A stretch of 64,000 nucleotides of DNA from Alphaproteobacteria bacterium SS10 (GCA_019192455.1 JAHCML010000003.1:178004-242003), one strand, 5' to 3'; positions 1 through 9,638 are shown, counted from the stretch's first letter. Translations and numbers: made by a program. Notes: generated by a model not told the origin, from the sequence alone.

Positions 1-853
1 CATCCGTCTGCTGCGCATGGCCCGGATGCTGAAGATCATGCGCTACTCACCGGCGCTCCGAACGCTTAGCAACGCGATGCATAGTGAACGCCGGGCTGCC
101 TTTGCTGTGATCATGATCATGGTGATGGCGCTTACCGTCGTTTCCACCTTGATGTGGATTCTGGAGCGGGAGGCCCAGCCTGAGGCCTTTGCCTCAATCC
201 CCGCTGCCATGTGGTGGGGCATGGCGACCCTAACCACCATTGGCTATGGCGATGTGGTGCCGGTGACGCCGCTCGGGAAGTTATTGGGTGGTGTGACGGC
301 GCTGTTCGGCGTCGGGATGTTTGCGCTGCCCGCCGGTATCCTCGCCTCTGGCTTTGTGCGGGAGATGAACCGGCAGGATTTCCGAGTGACCTTTGGGGTG
401 GTGGCTGACGTCCCCCTCTTTGCAGGTTTGGATCAGAATATCATCGCCGATGTCACCGAGCGCTTGCAGCCCCGAACGGTGCCGCCCCGCTATGCCATCA
501 TTCGCAAAGGTGAAGAGCCAGATCGTCTCTACTTTGTGGAGACCGGGGAGGTTGAGATTGCCCTGCCGCTTGCACCGGTGCGTGTGTTCAGCAGTGGTCA
601 GTTGTTCGGCGCCGTGGATCTTGTCGATGGCGCCCATCGGCCGCAATTGAGCGCGACCTCAATCACTGAGACGCGCCTGCTCGAACTGCCCCTCCATGAC
701 TTCGTCGATCTGATTGAGCGACATCCCGATCTACGGACCGCCGCGCTAAAGGCTGCCAAGACTGAGGATGGCTCGCTCGTGTTTGAGGGGGCCGAAGAGG
801 CAATCAAACGCATCGAGGCGCGTGAGGGTGCCCATATGAAAGGTGTCTCATGA
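1..853 (+). CDS. Voltage-gated potassium channel with C-terminal cyclic-nucleotide-binding-like domain (5' partial)
   Basis: The reading frame is open from base 2, so the gene begins outside the window. The first visible residues (RLLRMARMLKIMR) have the every-third-residue arginine/lysine spacing of an S4 voltage sensor. A transmembrane segment, a pore helix and the K+ selectivity filter TIGYGD follow, then a second pore-lining helix (LLGGVTALFGVGMFALPAGI). The last ~130 residues resemble a cNMP-binding beta-roll, giving the MlotiK1-like layout of six-TM bacterial channels. The phosphate-binding cassette is degenerate: the usual FGE reads FGA, and the arginine expected before the Ala of R-x-A is absent, so ligand binding is doubtful. 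The stop overlaps the next start (ATGA). The K+ channel call is firm; cyclic-nucleotide control is not. Confidence 0.9.
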   Translation, partial: IRLLRMARMLKIMRYSPALRTLSNAMHSERRAAFAVIMIMVMALTVVSTLMWILEREAQPEAFASIPAAMWWGMATLTTIGYGDVVPVTPLGKLLGGVTALFGVGMFALPAGILASGFVREMNRQDFRVTFGVVADVPLFAGLDQNIIADVTERLQPRTVPPRYAIIRKGEEPDRLYFVETGEVEIALPLAPVRVFSSGQLFGAVDLVDGAHRPQLSATSITETRLLELPLHDFVDLIERHPDLRTAALKAAKTEDGSLVFEGAEEAIKRIEAREGAHMKGVS

Positions 854-1350
854 CCTATCGCATCTTATGTGTTTGCACCGGCAATATCTGTCGCTCACCC
901 ACCGCCGAAGGTGTGCTGCGCGCGAAGTTTGAGGCGGCGGGCCTCGGTAGCCAGGTCGAGATCGATAGTGCTGGCACCCATGGCTATCACATTGGATCGT
1001 CGCCTGACCCCCGCTCCCAAGAGGCCGCACTTGCCCGTGGGTATGATCTGTCGGACCAACGAGCCCGTCGGGTAGAGCTATCGGATCATGATCAGTTTGA
1101 TCTGATCCTTGCCATGGATGGCGGGCATCTGGCTGCGCTTGAGGCGCAAGCCCCGGCCAATGCGAGGGCCAAATGCGAGATGATGATGGCTTATGGCCGC
1201 GACACCGCATCGGCTGGTGGGCCACAGGCACCCGACGTTCCTGACCCTTATTATGGGGCAGTTGATGGATTTGGGCTGGTTTTGGATATGATCGAGGAGG
1301 CGGCCGACGGTTTGGTCGCGGAAACTCGAGATTTGCTAGAACAGCGCTAG
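850..1350 (+). CDS. Low-molecular-weight protein-tyrosine-phosphatase family protein
   Basis: A cytoplasmic phosphatase of the LMW-PTP family, 166 residues, close to the usual ~155-160. The N-terminal P-loop CTGNICRS fits the C-x5-R-S signature, with the nucleophilic cysteine at about residue 9. The general-acid loop is visible as DPYYG near residue 135. These are the catalytic elements of an enzyme hydrolysing phosphotyrosine through a cysteinyl-phosphate intermediate. The ATG overlaps the stop of the channel gene, so the two are probably translationally coupled. The substrate cannot be told: members act on tyrosine kinases of polysaccharide export, and arsenate-reductase-like relatives exist. 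Confidence 0.92.
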   Translation: MTYRILCVCTGNICRSPTAEGVLRAKFEAAGLGSQVEIDSAGTHGYHIGSSPDPRSQEAALARGYDLSDQRARRVELSDHDQFDLILAMDGGHLAALEAQAPANARAKCEMMMAYGRDTASAGGPQAPDVPDPYYGAVDGFGLVLDMIEEAADGLVAETRDLLEQR

Positions 1351-1357
1351 GCCACCT

Positions 1358-3484
1358 ATGGCAGCCCCTAAAGGCAAAAAGAAACAACCGGCTGGCAAGG
1401 CCAAGGGCAAAGCCCCGTCAAAGAACGGCAAGGGCAAAGCGAAGGCGGCCCCATCAAAGGCAGTGTCCAAGGACGCGAGCTTCAACATCGGTGGCTTGCT
1501 GGTCTTAAGCCTGTTCGGCATCGGCCTGGCGGCAACCGGTTTGGCAGTGTTGGACCGTGGGCTTGAGCTTGGCATTGTTCGCGGGCGCCATGGTATTGCC
1601 GAGGCGGCAATTGGGTTGGGGCCATCCCTGTTGGCGGCCACGATTGGGTTGATCATTGCCTGGATCATGATCCCCAAGATGCGCCTTATCGGCGGGCTGA
1701 TTGCAGCCGCGATCTTGGTCGGCGGCGCTACCGCCGCTGCATCATTCCTGGCGCCCCAGCTATTTCAGGCGATGAATGGCTCGATTGGGGCTGAGGGGCG
1801 GCAGGCGGCCCTCAAAGGCAACTTCATGCATCAGATGCTGGCGGCCAACTCATTCCAGGCGGGTGAGTTGCCAACGGTTTCCAATGACCCGGATGCTAAG
1901 CTGTTGATGGGGGGAATTGGCGCGCTCGGTGTCTTTGACCCCGATGTCTATCAACGGATGGACAGCAACCTTTTTGATATGGCCGAGACGGTAACCGGGC
2001 GTGCTCTCGATCCCGATAGTGCCTGGGCCAGCTTCCGGCTGGCGGCGGATGAAACCGTTCGAGACTATGAGCGCTATCGAAATGCGGCGAACAATTACCT
2101 CACGGTGATCAACTCGCTAGATCAGCAGATTGCGCAACTTTGGACGGCGGTAGTGCAGGCTGCCCGGCTTCGTTGGGCAGACTACCAGCGGCGGCAGGAC
2201 AGCGTTCTGACCCAGCTTCGGGTGCGGGTGCCCGATTTGCGTGACTTTATGGTGGTCTATTTTCGGGTCAAACAGCGCGGCGGTCGGATCGATGAGCTGC
2301 AGAGCCGATACGAAGCCCTTTCAACAGAGCTGTTTGGTGAGATTGTTGATCCGCAAACCTGGTGCGGCCCAACGGGGTGCCCGGGTGATGAGGCTTTTCT
2401 GAGCCAACGCGGTTCACAGGTTCTGTCACAAAGCTTCGCCCGGCAGAACAACCAAATTGCCCTCGGTATGTACGAGGCGCAGTACATCGCCCATCCGAGT
2501 GTCGTCGCGGCAATCCGGACCGAGGTGCAGCAGAGCGGCGTGACCCTACCTGAGGATTGGGCGCTGACCGTCGCAGGCCGTGATCAGTTGGTTGCTGCCG
2601 CCCGGCGCGATATCCCAACTGCGGCTGAGCAGACCTATGAGCGTGCCATCCGCGGCTGGTTTGAGACTGAACTGCCGCCGGATTTGAGCTACGCCGATTT
2701 TGTCGCCCAGGAAGGCATTCAGAACATCATCCGTCGCACCATTGATCTGCCAACCGACCTGCGGATTGATCCCGGCGTTGATCGTGCAACCTTCAATGCC
2801 GAGATTTACCCGCGCATCATTCGGCCGCCAGCCGAGGCGTTGGCTGCCGACATCATGGCGCCGCTGGATGATTTTGACCCGGGCGCTGGTATTAATCGTC
2901 TATCGACCGAAGTTACCAAGGCGCTGAACACCCACTTTAGTATCGCGCTACTGCTGTTCTCCGGCGCATTCGCCGGATTGGTTGGTGGGGTTGTCGGACT
3001 GTCGGCCGCTGCCGCAGTGATCTGGCGGGCGGTTGGTGGCGCCATCAAGTTCCCAGCCGAGCGGGTTGCCGGTGGCAACAAGCTGATTGGCATGGTGGCT
3101 GTTGGCAGCATCCTCGGTGGTTTCGCGGTGCCGCTATTTCTGCCAATCGGGATGGCTGGATATCCGGGCTATGGGCGGGTGGTCCAACCACTGTCGGCGG
3201 CGCCACCGGCGGGCCATGCCCTGGATTGGACAATGCGATTTGCAGGCACCGTGCAGCCATTTGGTGCCATTAGCCGAGGTGTCGCCTTCGGCAATAGCGA
3301 TTTCGGCCTAATCCCCGCACCGCCCGAGGGCGATGCCGGCTTTGGCTTTGTGTTCGAGATTGATGATGATCTGCCCGAGATGATGCAGCAGCCCGATAAC
3401 GGGCCAAGCGGCATCAAGGGTATCGCCGACCGCCTAGATAATCTGATCGATAGCGCAACCGGCGGCGGTGGCGATGCGCAATAA
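1358..3484 (+). CDS. Large membrane protein of unknown function with Lys/Ala-rich N-terminus
   Basis: I do not recognise this 708-residue protein. Residues 1-40 are a low-complexity, strongly basic Lys/Ala/Gly/Pro stretch, probably cytoplasmic. Three hydrophobic segments follow at about residues 46-66, 83-107 and 110-135. A long hydrophilic region of about 390 residues comes next, rich in Arg, Gln and Asp and probably helical. Two or more hydrophobic segments lie near residues 525-560 and 575-610, and the tail is acidic. It starts 8 bases after the phosphatase stop and is probably in the same operon. The soluble region contains a WCGPTGCPG segment with two cysteines. No catalytic motif is evident. 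The layout would suit an envelope scaffold or sensor, but that is speculation. Confidence 0.8.
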   Translation: MAAPKGKKKQPAGKAKGKAPSKNGKGKAKAAPSKAVSKDASFNIGGLLVLSLFGIGLAATGLAVLDRGLELGIVRGRHGIAEAAIGLGPSLLAATIGLIIAWIMIPKMRLIGGLIAAAILVGGATAAASFLAPQLFQAMNGSIGAEGRQAALKGNFMHQMLAANSFQAGELPTVSNDPDAKLLMGGIGALGVFDPDVYQRMDSNLFDMAETVTGRALDPDSAWASFRLAADETVRDYERYRNAANNYLTVINSLDQQIAQLWTAVVQAARLRWADYQRRQDSVLTQLRVRVPDLRDFMVVYFRVKQRGGRIDELQSRYEALSTELFGEIVDPQTWCGPTGCPGDEAFLSQRGSQVLSQSFARQNNQIALGMYEAQYIAHPSVVAAIRTEVQQSGVTLPEDWALTVAGRDQLVAAARRDIPTAAEQTYERAIRGWFETELPPDLSYADFVAQEGIQNIIRRTIDLPTDLRIDPGVDRATFNAEIYPRIIRPPAEALAADIMAPLDDFDPGAGINRLSTEVTKALNTHFSIALLLFSGAFAGLVGGVVGLSAAAAVIWRAVGGAIKFPAERVAGGNKLIGMVAVGSILGGFAVPLFLPIGMAGYPGYGRVVQPLSAAPPAGHALDWTMRFAGTVQPFGAISRGVAFGNSDFGLIPAPPEGDAGFGFVFEIDDDLPEMMQQPDNGPSGIKGIADRLDNLIDSATGGGGDAQ

Positions 3485-3513
3485 GGCGTTAGGTTTTGGA
3501 CAGTGGGTTTAGC

Positions 3514-3534
3514 CTGGCTGGTTTAGCCAGCCAG
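3514..3534. other. Perfect 8-bp hairpin overlapping the dnaA stop codon
   Basis: CTGGCTGG at 3514-3521 pairs with CCAGCCAG at 3527-3534 around a 5-base loop. The dnaA stop codon falls in the loop boundary. There is no T-run on either side, so it is not a classic intrinsic terminator. It lies between the convergent ends of dnaA and the preceding gene and may stabilise one or both 3' ends. Confidence 0.5.
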
Positions 3535-5106
3535 CATCCGCTTCAGCAGTTCCACATCCTCAGCGAATGCGCTGTCGGTTGAGCAGATCTCTTCGATCTT
3601 CCGAACCGCATGCATCACCGTGGTGTGGTCGCGGCCACCGAACTTCCGGCCAATTTCAGGCAGGGAACGGGAGGTCAGCTGCTTAGCCAGATACATGGCC
3701 ACCTGACGTGGACGCGCGACGGCACGGGCCCGGCGGGCAGAGTGCATGTCAGCGACACGGATGTTGTAGTGCTCAGCGACACGGCGTTGGATCTCATCAA
3801 TGGTCACCCGGCGGTCAGAGGCCCGCAGCAGGTCTTGCAGAACCTCTTGAACGGTGTCGAGGGTAATGTCCCGACCAACCAGATCAGCATGGGCGACCAG
3901 GCGGTTCAGTGCGCCCTCAAGCTCACGCACATTGGATGTAATCTTGTGCGCCAGGAACTCGGTGACCTTCTGCGGGACATTCACCTTCAGCTGATCGGCT
4001 TTGGCCTGCAGGATGCCGAGGCGCAGCTCATAGCTGGTTGGGTGGATATCAGCGACCAGACCCCATCCAAGGCGAGAGCGCAGGCGCTCTTCAAGGCCTT
4101 CCAGGTTTGATGGGCTTTTATCGGCAGAGATGATGATCTGACGGTTCTGATCAACCAGAGCGTTGAAGGTGTGGAAGAACTCTTCCTGGGTGCTCTCTTT
4201 ACCGCTGATGAACTGGACATCATCGATCATCAGGACATCAACGCTGCGGAACTGCTCTTTGAACGCCATGGTGTCCTTAAAGCGGAGCGCGCGGATGAAT
4301 TGGTACATGAACTTCTCAGCGCTTAGATAAAGCACCTTCCGCTCGGGCGTCTTGTTGCGGATGGCCCAACCAATGGCATGCATCAGGTGGGTTTTACCAA
4401 GGCCAACACCGCCATAAAGGAACAGCGGGTTGAACGGTACGGCATCGCTTTCCGCGACGCGACGGGCGGCGGCATGGGCCAGTTCGTTCGGCTTACCAAC
4501 CACAAAGTTGTCGAAGGTGAAGCGTGGGTCCAGCTGTGCGGTGAGGGCGTCATCGCTGCCCATACCGGCATTGAGGGACGCGCCACCGCTAGCGGAGGCA
4601 TTGAAATTGCCCTCATCGCTCGCCTGGCGAACGCTCGCATGCATTTTGAAGGGGCGTTCTTGGTTGGCTGGCGGGGTTGGCTTTAGAGCTTCTGGTGGCG
4701 GTGGTGGCGCCTCGCTAATCGCTTTTGCCAGATTGGCCGCGGCATTCGGGGAGATGATCAACTCAACCCGGCGGACCGAACCATCCTCAGCAGCCCAAAG
4801 CTGACGAAGCCGATCAACATAATGACGATTGACCCAATCGCGCATGAAACGGGTTGGTGCTGCCAGCATAACCTCGCTGCCCACCTGGCCCGTTGGGACC
4901 AGTGGCGCCAACCAATTCTTATGGTTGTTGTCGCCAATCTCACCACGCATCCGCTCTTGGACTGCCTGCCATTGATGATACAGGCGATGCAGGATTGGAT
5001 TGATCTCTGCGCCGTCTTGGGTACCGGCGTTGATGGCAGTCTGGCCGTCTGTCGCCTGGGGAAGGGCGGCAGCGTTGGTCGAGGGGGCGTTTTGGGCGGC
5101 GATCAT
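3523..5106 (-). CDS. dnaA: Chromosomal replication initiator protein DnaA
   Basis: DnaA binds origin DNA boxes and, as an ATP-bound filament, opens oriC and recruits DnaB. All four domains can be seen. The N-terminal domain I ([16 protein letters not shown] onward) follows a ~35-residue Ala/Gln/Thr-rich extension. A variable Pro/Ala linker comes next. The AAA+ domain has Walker A GGVGLGKT near residue 232 and Walker B LMIDDVQF near residue 292. The C-terminal helix-turn-helix domain carries the signature [11 protein letters not shown] near residue 490. At 527 residues it is longer than the usual 450-480, because of the N-terminal extension and linker. It sits downstream of rpsT on the same strand, an arrangement common in alphaproteobacteria. 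The identity is certain; the start is the first ATG of the frame. Confidence 0.98.
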   Translation of the reverse strand: MIAAQNAPSTNAAALPQATDGQTAINAGTQDGAEINPILHRLYHQWQAVQERMRGEIGDNNHKNWLAPLVPTGQVGSEVMLAAPTRFMRDWVNRHYVDRLRQLWAAEDGSVRRVELIISPNAAANLAKAISEAPPPPPEALKPTPPANQERPFKMHASVRQASDEGNFNASASGGASLNAGMGSDDALTAQLDPRFTFDNFVVGKPNELAHAAARRVAESDAVPFNPLFLYGGVGLGKTHLMHAIGWAIRNKTPERKVLYLSAEKFMYQFIRALRFKDTMAFKEQFRSVDVLMIDDVQFISGKESTQEEFFHTFNALVDQNRQIIISADKSPSNLEGLEERLRSRLGWGLVADIHPTSYELRLGILQAKADQLKVNVPQKVTEFLAHKITSNVRELEGALNRLVAHADLVGRDITLDTVQEVLQDLLRASDRRVTIDEIQRRVAEHYNIRVADMHSARRARAVARPRQVAMYLAKQLTSRSLPEIGRKFGGRDHTTVMHAVRKIEEICSTDSAFAEDVELLKRMLAG

Positions 5107-5934
5107 GTTTTAGCTATCCGGGCTAGCGGTTGGATTGGGGGCTTTGGTGTGTCTGAAACGGGGAGAACGACAGGCCAGCCGCATTTGACCAAACGAGGTC
5201 ATAAGGCACGGCGAGGGGTGGTTCGCGGTGCCTGGCAATCACATGACAGAATGGAAGAGAACCTTGGGGTGGGTTCGTCTACTGGTCGCGTGATGCCGAC
5301 ATAATGCGGCGGTTTTCGCTACTCAGCCTCGCTACAACCACAAAAGGATGTTGGAGGCATTACGTTTAAGGAGGCGGCTACTAAGCGCAATCCGATCAAG
5401 CGGTCGATACCGGTGCCTACTCGCATCCTTGGGCTTATACCCAAGACTGCTACTGGTGGCAGATATGGCGGTTGGTCGATCGTTGGATTGCCCCATCAGC
5501 TCGTCCTTTCCTTCCCAGTAGAAGCGCTTTCAAATAATGACCAAGTCATTGCCAATAAAGGCAAAATAAGGCCGCAGAAAAGCGCTCCGCTAAAGGGCGA
5601 ATTAAAATTACAGGTTTGGGTGAATATTAATGTTTCGCCAATTTTTTATAGCGAAGTCATTAAGTCCCGGCCTGTTATAACGGTTATTGGTTTTAACCCA
5701 CCCTTCCCGATGGGTTGCCGCGGTTGGTGAACAACCTCTCGCTGCGACAGTTTGAGTAAAGCGTCTTGTCCGGAAAAAGGCAATGGGACGAAAACAGAAC
5801 ACATAAATATTTTTTCAGAACGCTTTTAAAAAACGTAAAATAATAACCAAATAAAAAACAGCTCGCCGCGAATTGCAGCGAGCTGTTTTACTTAAACTTT
5901 ATAGGTAACAGTGAGCCCTATTTGGCGCTCGCCG
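5107..5934. other. 828-base gap between dnaA and rpsT; AT-rich part, no gene recognised
   Basis: No convincing gene lies here. The ORFs present have no recognisable composition or motifs. The part from about 5520 to 5860 is clearly more AT-rich than its surroundings. It holds two short hairpins: ATGAC/GTCAT at 5537-5549 and TTGCC/GGCAA at 5549-5564. I looked for DnaA boxes (TTATCCACA and its complement) and found no exact copy, so I do not call an origin. The dnaA promoter and leader must lie in the left part. The rpsT terminator, listed separately, is at the right end. Confidence 0.6.
5855..5889 (-). terminator. Rho-independent terminator of rpsT
   Basis: A perfect 12-bp inverted repeat (5855-5866 with 5878-5889, 11-base loop) starts with AAAACAGCTCGC. 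Read on the minus strand it ends in TTTTTTAT just after the stem. It lies 46 bases beyond the rpsT stop. The stem ends in A/T runs on both sides, so it could work in both directions. Confidence 0.85.
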
Positions 5935-6198
5935 TCAAGCCATTTTCTTGATGCGTTGAGCCAGGCGGGAGATCTTCCGGGCTACGGTGTTCTTGTGCAG
6001 AACGCCGTGGGTCACGCCTGATTGCATGTGTGGTTGAGCGACTTTCAGTGCTTCTTGAGCAGCTGATTGGTCACCACCGCTGATGGCTTGCTCCACCTGC
6101 TTCACATAGGTGCGGATGGTGCTGATCCGAATGCGGCGCACAGCGGTGCGGCGCTCGGTCTGACGAATACGTTTCTTGGCAGACTTGTGGTTTGCCAT
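5935..6198 (-). CDS. rpsT: 30S ribosomal protein S20
   Basis: S20 is a small helical protein that binds 16S rRNA and helps assemble the 30S subunit. The start at [10 protein letters not shown] gives 87 residues, the family's normal length, and that N-terminus is diagnostic. The frame is open for another 26 codons upstream, but those residues do not belong to S20 and lie in the leader. The gene is monocistronic, with a strong promoter upstream and a terminator downstream. It lies between echA and dnaA, as in many alphaproteobacteria. Confidence 0.98.
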   Translation of the reverse strand: MANHKSAKKRIRQTERRTAVRRIRISTIRTYVKQVEQAISGGDQSAAQEALKVAQPHMQSGVTHGVLHKNTVARKISRLAQRIKKMA

Positions 6199-6339
6199 GG
6201 TTTCAAAACTCCAAACAAAAAGCCGGGGCGACAAAAACCTTTGAGCGTTTGGCGACCTACCGCCAACAACGCCCAATAGCCGGGCTCTATCGCACTGCCG
6301 GTGTGGGGCACATCTGCCCCGAATTCCAGTGAGGCTGGG

Positions 6340-6368
6340 GTTATATGCAAGCCGTAATCAGGCGTCAA
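6340..6368 (-). promoter_or_regulatory. Sigma-70-type promoter for rpsT
   Basis: On the minus strand TTGACG (6363-6368) is followed, after exactly 17 bases, by TATAAC (6340-6345). This is close to the consensus -35/-10 with ideal spacing, about 140 bases upstream of the rpsT start. The leader between promoter and start codon holds a small hairpin, GGGGCA/TGCCCC at 6305-6320. Nothing else is seen in the 6199-6515 gap. Confidence 0.75.
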
Positions 6369-6515
6369 GGGACGAAAAGCGGGGATAACGTGGACATGCC
6401 GGGTGAAGTTAAATCCGTCAACGACTTGCCCATCCATCCGATTTCATTCTTGGACGAATGATTGGCCTGCGGGGCCACCGTTACCAGCGACCCAAAACAG
6501 CCTGACCTGTTGGTA

Positions 6516-7292
6516 TCACCGGTGCTTGAAATTCGGTTGCCTTTTTTCGATGAAGGCGGACATGCCTTCCTTCTGGTCATCCGTGGCAAACAGGGAGTGG
6601 AACAGGCGGCGTTCAAACATCACACCCTGGCGTAGGGTGGTTTCAAACGCGGCGTTCACCGCTTCCTTACACATCATGGTGGATGGGCGGGACAGCTTGG
6701 CAATCTTGTGCGCGACGGACATGGCCTCATCCATCAGCTCATCACCTGGGACGATGCGGCTGACCAAGCCAGCGCGCTCTGCTTCCTCCGCATCGATCAT
6801 CCGGCCGGTTAGGCACATTTCCATGGCCTTGGCCTTGCCAACCGCGCGGGTTAGCCGCTGGGTGCCACCGGAGCCTGGGATAATGCCGATATTGATCTCA
6901 GGTTGGCCGAACTTGGCGTTGTCGCTGGCGATGATGAAGTCACACATCATGGCAAGCTCACAACCACCGCCCAGGGCATAGCCGCCGACCGCTGCGATCA
7001 CCGGCTTACGGATCTGCAGGATGGTTTCCCACTCTGAGGTGATGAAGTCCGAGCCATAGACATCAATGAAGTCGCGCTCAGCCATCTCTTTAATGTCAGC
7101 ACCTGCGGCGAAGGCCTTCTCATTGCCCGCGATCAGGATCACACCGACAGCATCATCGCCATCGAACTCTTGTAGGGCTTGGCCCAGTTCACGCATCAGG
7201 GTGGTTGATAGGGCGTTCAGTGCCTTCGGTCGGTTCAGGGTGATAACGCCGACACCATGATCGGTGCTGGTCAGAATGGTTTCATAAGCCAT
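6516..7292 (-). CDS. Enoyl-CoA hydratase (crotonase family)
   Basis: It hydrates trans-2-enoyl-CoA to 3-hydroxyacyl-CoA in fatty-acid or short-chain acyl-CoA oxidation. At 258 residues it matches the single-domain mitochondrial ECHS1 type. Visible motifs are the oxyanion-hole segment AAGADIKEM, then [10 protein letters not shown] carrying one catalytic Glu, and [20 protein letters not shown] carrying the second. The C-terminal F...F segment and the short FKHR tail are typical. It lies between a small secreted protein gene and rpsT, within the conserved mutM / echA / rpsT / dnaA neighbourhood. The exact chain-length preference cannot be read from the sequence. Confidence 0.95.
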   Translation of the reverse strand: MAYETILTSTDHGVGVITLNRPKALNALSTTLMRELGQALQEFDGDDAVGVILIAGNEKAFAAGADIKEMAERDFIDVYGSDFITSEWETILQIRKPVIAAVGGYALGGGCELAMMCDFIIASDNAKFGQPEINIGIIPGSGGTQRLTRAVGKAKAMEMCLTGRMIDAEEAERAGLVSRIVPGDELMDEAMSVAHKIAKLSRPSTMMCKEAVNAAFETTLRQGVMFERRLFHSLFATDDQKEGMSAFIEKRQPNFKHR

Positions 7293-7351
7293 GGGTGTTT
7301 CCTTATCGGTATGGCGACGTGTCTATTAAGACGTCTTGTCGGTTTGGTCGT

Positions 7352-7750
7352 TCAATTGGCGGGGGCTGGGTTCAACCGCAGGATCAGTTGTGCCGGTGCT
7401 GTGCCCGCACCTTCTTGATAAAGCAGCTGTAGGTTCTCAACGCCGCGACGGTAGTGGCGCTCTGCACCGCTTTCGTCCACGGCTTCCCAGCCAAGGGATC
7501 TGAGTGTCGGTTCGTAGTAGGAAAAGGTGTCGCTGGCGCTCACCTGGCCGATTAATACCGCCTCTAAAATGCGGCCGTCGGGCTTATCGAAGATCAGGCT
7601 GCCAGCCGCACTCGGTGCGAGGCCCGGCATTAGTGGCAGGGCATCAAACCCCTCAACATAGTCTAATGCATGGGCGAGGCCAGGCAGCGCCATCAAGGTG
7701 ATGGCCAGTGCTGCGATGGTATGGCGGAAGCGGGTGCGGCGTAAATTCAT
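7352..7750 (-). CDS. Small exported protein of unknown function
   Basis: The start at 7750 gives 132 residues beginning with a good signal peptide: basic MNLRRTRFRH, then a hydrophobic core ending in LPGLAHA. The mature part is about 104 residues and contains DALPLMPGL and SYYEPTLRSLGW. The frame is open further upstream to an ATG at 7843 that overlaps the mutM stop (ATGA), but using it would bury the signal peptide, so I prefer the internal start. Proteins of this kind between mutM and echA recur in related genomes (from memory), but no function is known to me. It is probably co-transcribed with mutM and echA. Confidence 0.75.
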   Translation of the reverse strand: MNLRRTRFRHTIAALAITLMALPGLAHALDYVEGFDALPLMPGLAPSAAGSLIFDKPDGRILEAVLIGQVSASDTFSYYEPTLRSLGWEAVDESGAERHYRRGVENLQLLYQEGAGTAPAQLILRLNPAPAN

Positions 7751-7839
7751 GCTCTGCTGATTACCCTCTGCCCCGCTCGAACACAATGCCCGCAAAACAT
7801 AATGGTCCAGCAACTTCAGTTGGTCGGTTGCCTGGTGGG

Positions 7840-8703
7840 TCATCGTTGGCAGTGACCACAGAAGAAGGTGGAGCGGTTAGACTGCACAATTCGCTGAACC
7901 GGCGGTGCCGGGGCGCCTGGCTTTAACAGGCAGCCATCGCATTGCTGGCACGGCTCACCTTCCCGGTCGTAAACCGCGAACTGCTTCTGGAAATAGCCAA
8001 GCTCACCCGTGGCCTGAACATAGTCGCGCAGGGTTGAGCCGCCCGCCTTGATCGCATCGGTTAATACAGCGCGGATGGCTGGCACCAAGCGCTTTGCCCT
8101 TTCACCCGCCACCGTATGGGCGAGGCGGCGCGGGCTGATCCGTGCCAGGAACAGTGCCTCACACACATATATGTTGCCGAGACCGGCCACGACCTTCTGG
8201 TCCAGCAGGGTGGTTTTTATCGGGCTGCGCCGGCCCTCGATTGACGCGCTGAGGCTTTCCGCCGTGAAGGCAGGATCGAACGGCTCTGGCCCCATGCCGG
8301 CGAGCAAGCTGTGCTCTGCCATTGCCGTCACATCATCGGCCATTAGCAAGGCGCCAAACCGGCGCGGGTCATTGAACACAACCCGGTGGCCATCGGTGAA
8401 ATCGAACACGACGTGATCGTGTTTCTCCGGCGGCGGCGCATTGTGTCCTGGCTTTAGGATGACCATGCGCCCCGACATACCCAGATGCAGCAGCATGACC
8501 TGACCATCATCCATGGTGATCAGCAGGTATTTGCCACGCCGCGTTATGTCTGCCCAACGGCGCCCAGCCAGGCGGGCGGGCAGATTTTCCGGCATGGGCC
8601 AGCGCAGGTCCGGCCGCCTTTGATCAACCTCTGCAATGGTGGCGCCCAGCACGGCATTTGATAGGCCGCGGCCCACCGTCTCAACTTCGGGTAACTCAGG
8701 CAT
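7840..8703 (-). CDS. mutM: Formamidopyrimidine-DNA glycosylase
   Basis: This base-excision repair enzyme removes 8-oxoguanine and formamidopyrimidines and nicks the abasic site. The mature protein begins [10 protein letters not shown], whose N-terminal proline is the Schiff-base nucleophile and whose following glutamate is catalytic. The beta-hairpin lysine region and the H2TH segment ([20 protein letters not shown]) are present. The C-terminal zinc finger has its four cysteines as CQQC and CGHC. Length is 287 residues against a usual ~270-290. It is divergent from ubiE, and the 120 bases between them must hold both promoters. Confidence 0.98.
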   Translation of the reverse strand: MPELPEVETVGRGLSNAVLGATIAEVDQRRPDLRWPMPENLPARLAGRRWADITRRGKYLLITMDDGQVMLLHLGMSGRMVILKPGHNAPPPEKHDHVVFDFTDGHRVVFNDPRRFGALLMADDVTAMAEHSLLAGMGPEPFDPAFTAESLSASIEGRRSPIKTTLLDQKVVAGLGNIYVCEALFLARISPRRLAHTVAGERAKRLVPAIRAVLTDAIKAGGSTLRDYVQATGELGYFQKQFAVYDREGEPCQQCDGCLLKPGAPAPPVQRIVQSNRSTFFCGHCQR

Positions 8704-8824
8704 GGTGATCTATTGATGTTCGGGGATGCTAAGGCGTGAGACAAAATTTACGCTGGTGTTCGCGCGACGGCCGCGCGATATGGACAGCCGTGTGGAATAT
8801 GGACACCCAAAAAGGGGTGAGCAA

Positions 8825-9637
8825 GTGAGCGATCAACAACCGCAGCGCCTAACCGGGGATATCGAAACCCATTTTGGCGAGCGCCGGGTCACGGCTGATG
8901 AGAAAACCCAGCTTGTCGGCGATGTGTTTGCCAGCGTGGCCAGCCGTTATGACCTGATGAATGATGTCATGTCCGGCGGCATCCATCGGCTTTGGAAGGC
9001 GCGGTTTGTCCGCAGCCTTGGCCTGCGGCCCGGTATGGCTGTGCTCGATCTGGCTGGCGGCACCGGCGATATCGCCTTTGCGATTGTTGAGCGGCTGCGC
9101 CGTTTGGCCCAGCGTGAGCAGGGTGCGGGCGACGCTGTTTTGAAGCCGCCGGTGAATATCTGCGACATTAACCCATCAATGCTGGCCGTTGGCCGCGACC
9201 GTGCATTGGATCGTGGGTTGGAACATCAGGTGCGTTGGAGCTGCGGCAATGCTGAGAGCTTACCGTTTCCGGACCGCAGCTTTGACCGGGTCACGATCTC
9301 ATTCGGGCTCAGAAACGTCACCGATATTGATGCGGCACTGGCCGAGGCCCACCGGGTACTGAAGCCCGGCGGTCGTTTCTTCTGTCTTGAGTTCAGCCGC
9401 GTTACCCAGCCGATGCTGCGCAAGCTGTATGATGCATATTCTTACAACTTCATCCCGCGCTTTGGCTCCGCGATCGCGGGTGATCGGGAAAGCTACCAAT
9501 ATCTGGTTGAGAGCATCCGTAAGTTCCCAAGCCAAAAAGAATTGGCCGGACGCATGCAAACGGCCGGCCTTAATCGGGTGCGGTATGAAAATCTGTCAGC
9601 GGGGATCGCCGCTATTCACAGCGGCTGGCGGATCTAG
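8825..9637 (+). CDS. ubiE: Ubiquinone/menaquinone biosynthesis C-methyltransferase UbiE
   Basis: UbiE is a SAM-dependent methyltransferase that adds the C-methyl group of the benzoquinol ring in ubiquinone synthesis. Motif I VLDLAGGTGDIAF binds SAM. The UbiE signatures YDLMNDVMSGGIHR and SFGLRNVTD are both present, as is RVLKPGGRF. I chose the GTG at 8825 because AGGGG lies about 8 bases upstream and it gives 270 residues, near the family's ~250. An in-frame ATG at 8726 would add 33 residues with no family resemblance. In many alphaproteobacteria ubiB follows directly; here it does not. Confidence 0.95.
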   Translation: MSDQQPQRLTGDIETHFGERRVTADEKTQLVGDVFASVASRYDLMNDVMSGGIHRLWKARFVRSLGLRPGMAVLDLAGGTGDIAFAIVERLRRLAQREQGAGDAVLKPPVNICDINPSMLAVGRDRALDRGLEHQVRWSCGNAESLPFPDRSFDRVTISFGLRNVTDIDAALAEAHRVLKPGGRFFCLEFSRVTQPMLRKLYDAYSYNFIPRFGSAIAGDRESYQYLVESIRKFPSQKELAGRMQTAGLNRVRYENLSAGIAAIHSGWRI

Positions 9638-9638
9638 T

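Noticed and set aside
5107-5934. oriC next to dnaA
   Set aside because: No exact DnaA box (TTATCCACA or complement) was found, and AT-richness alone is not enough. Kept only as a point to check.
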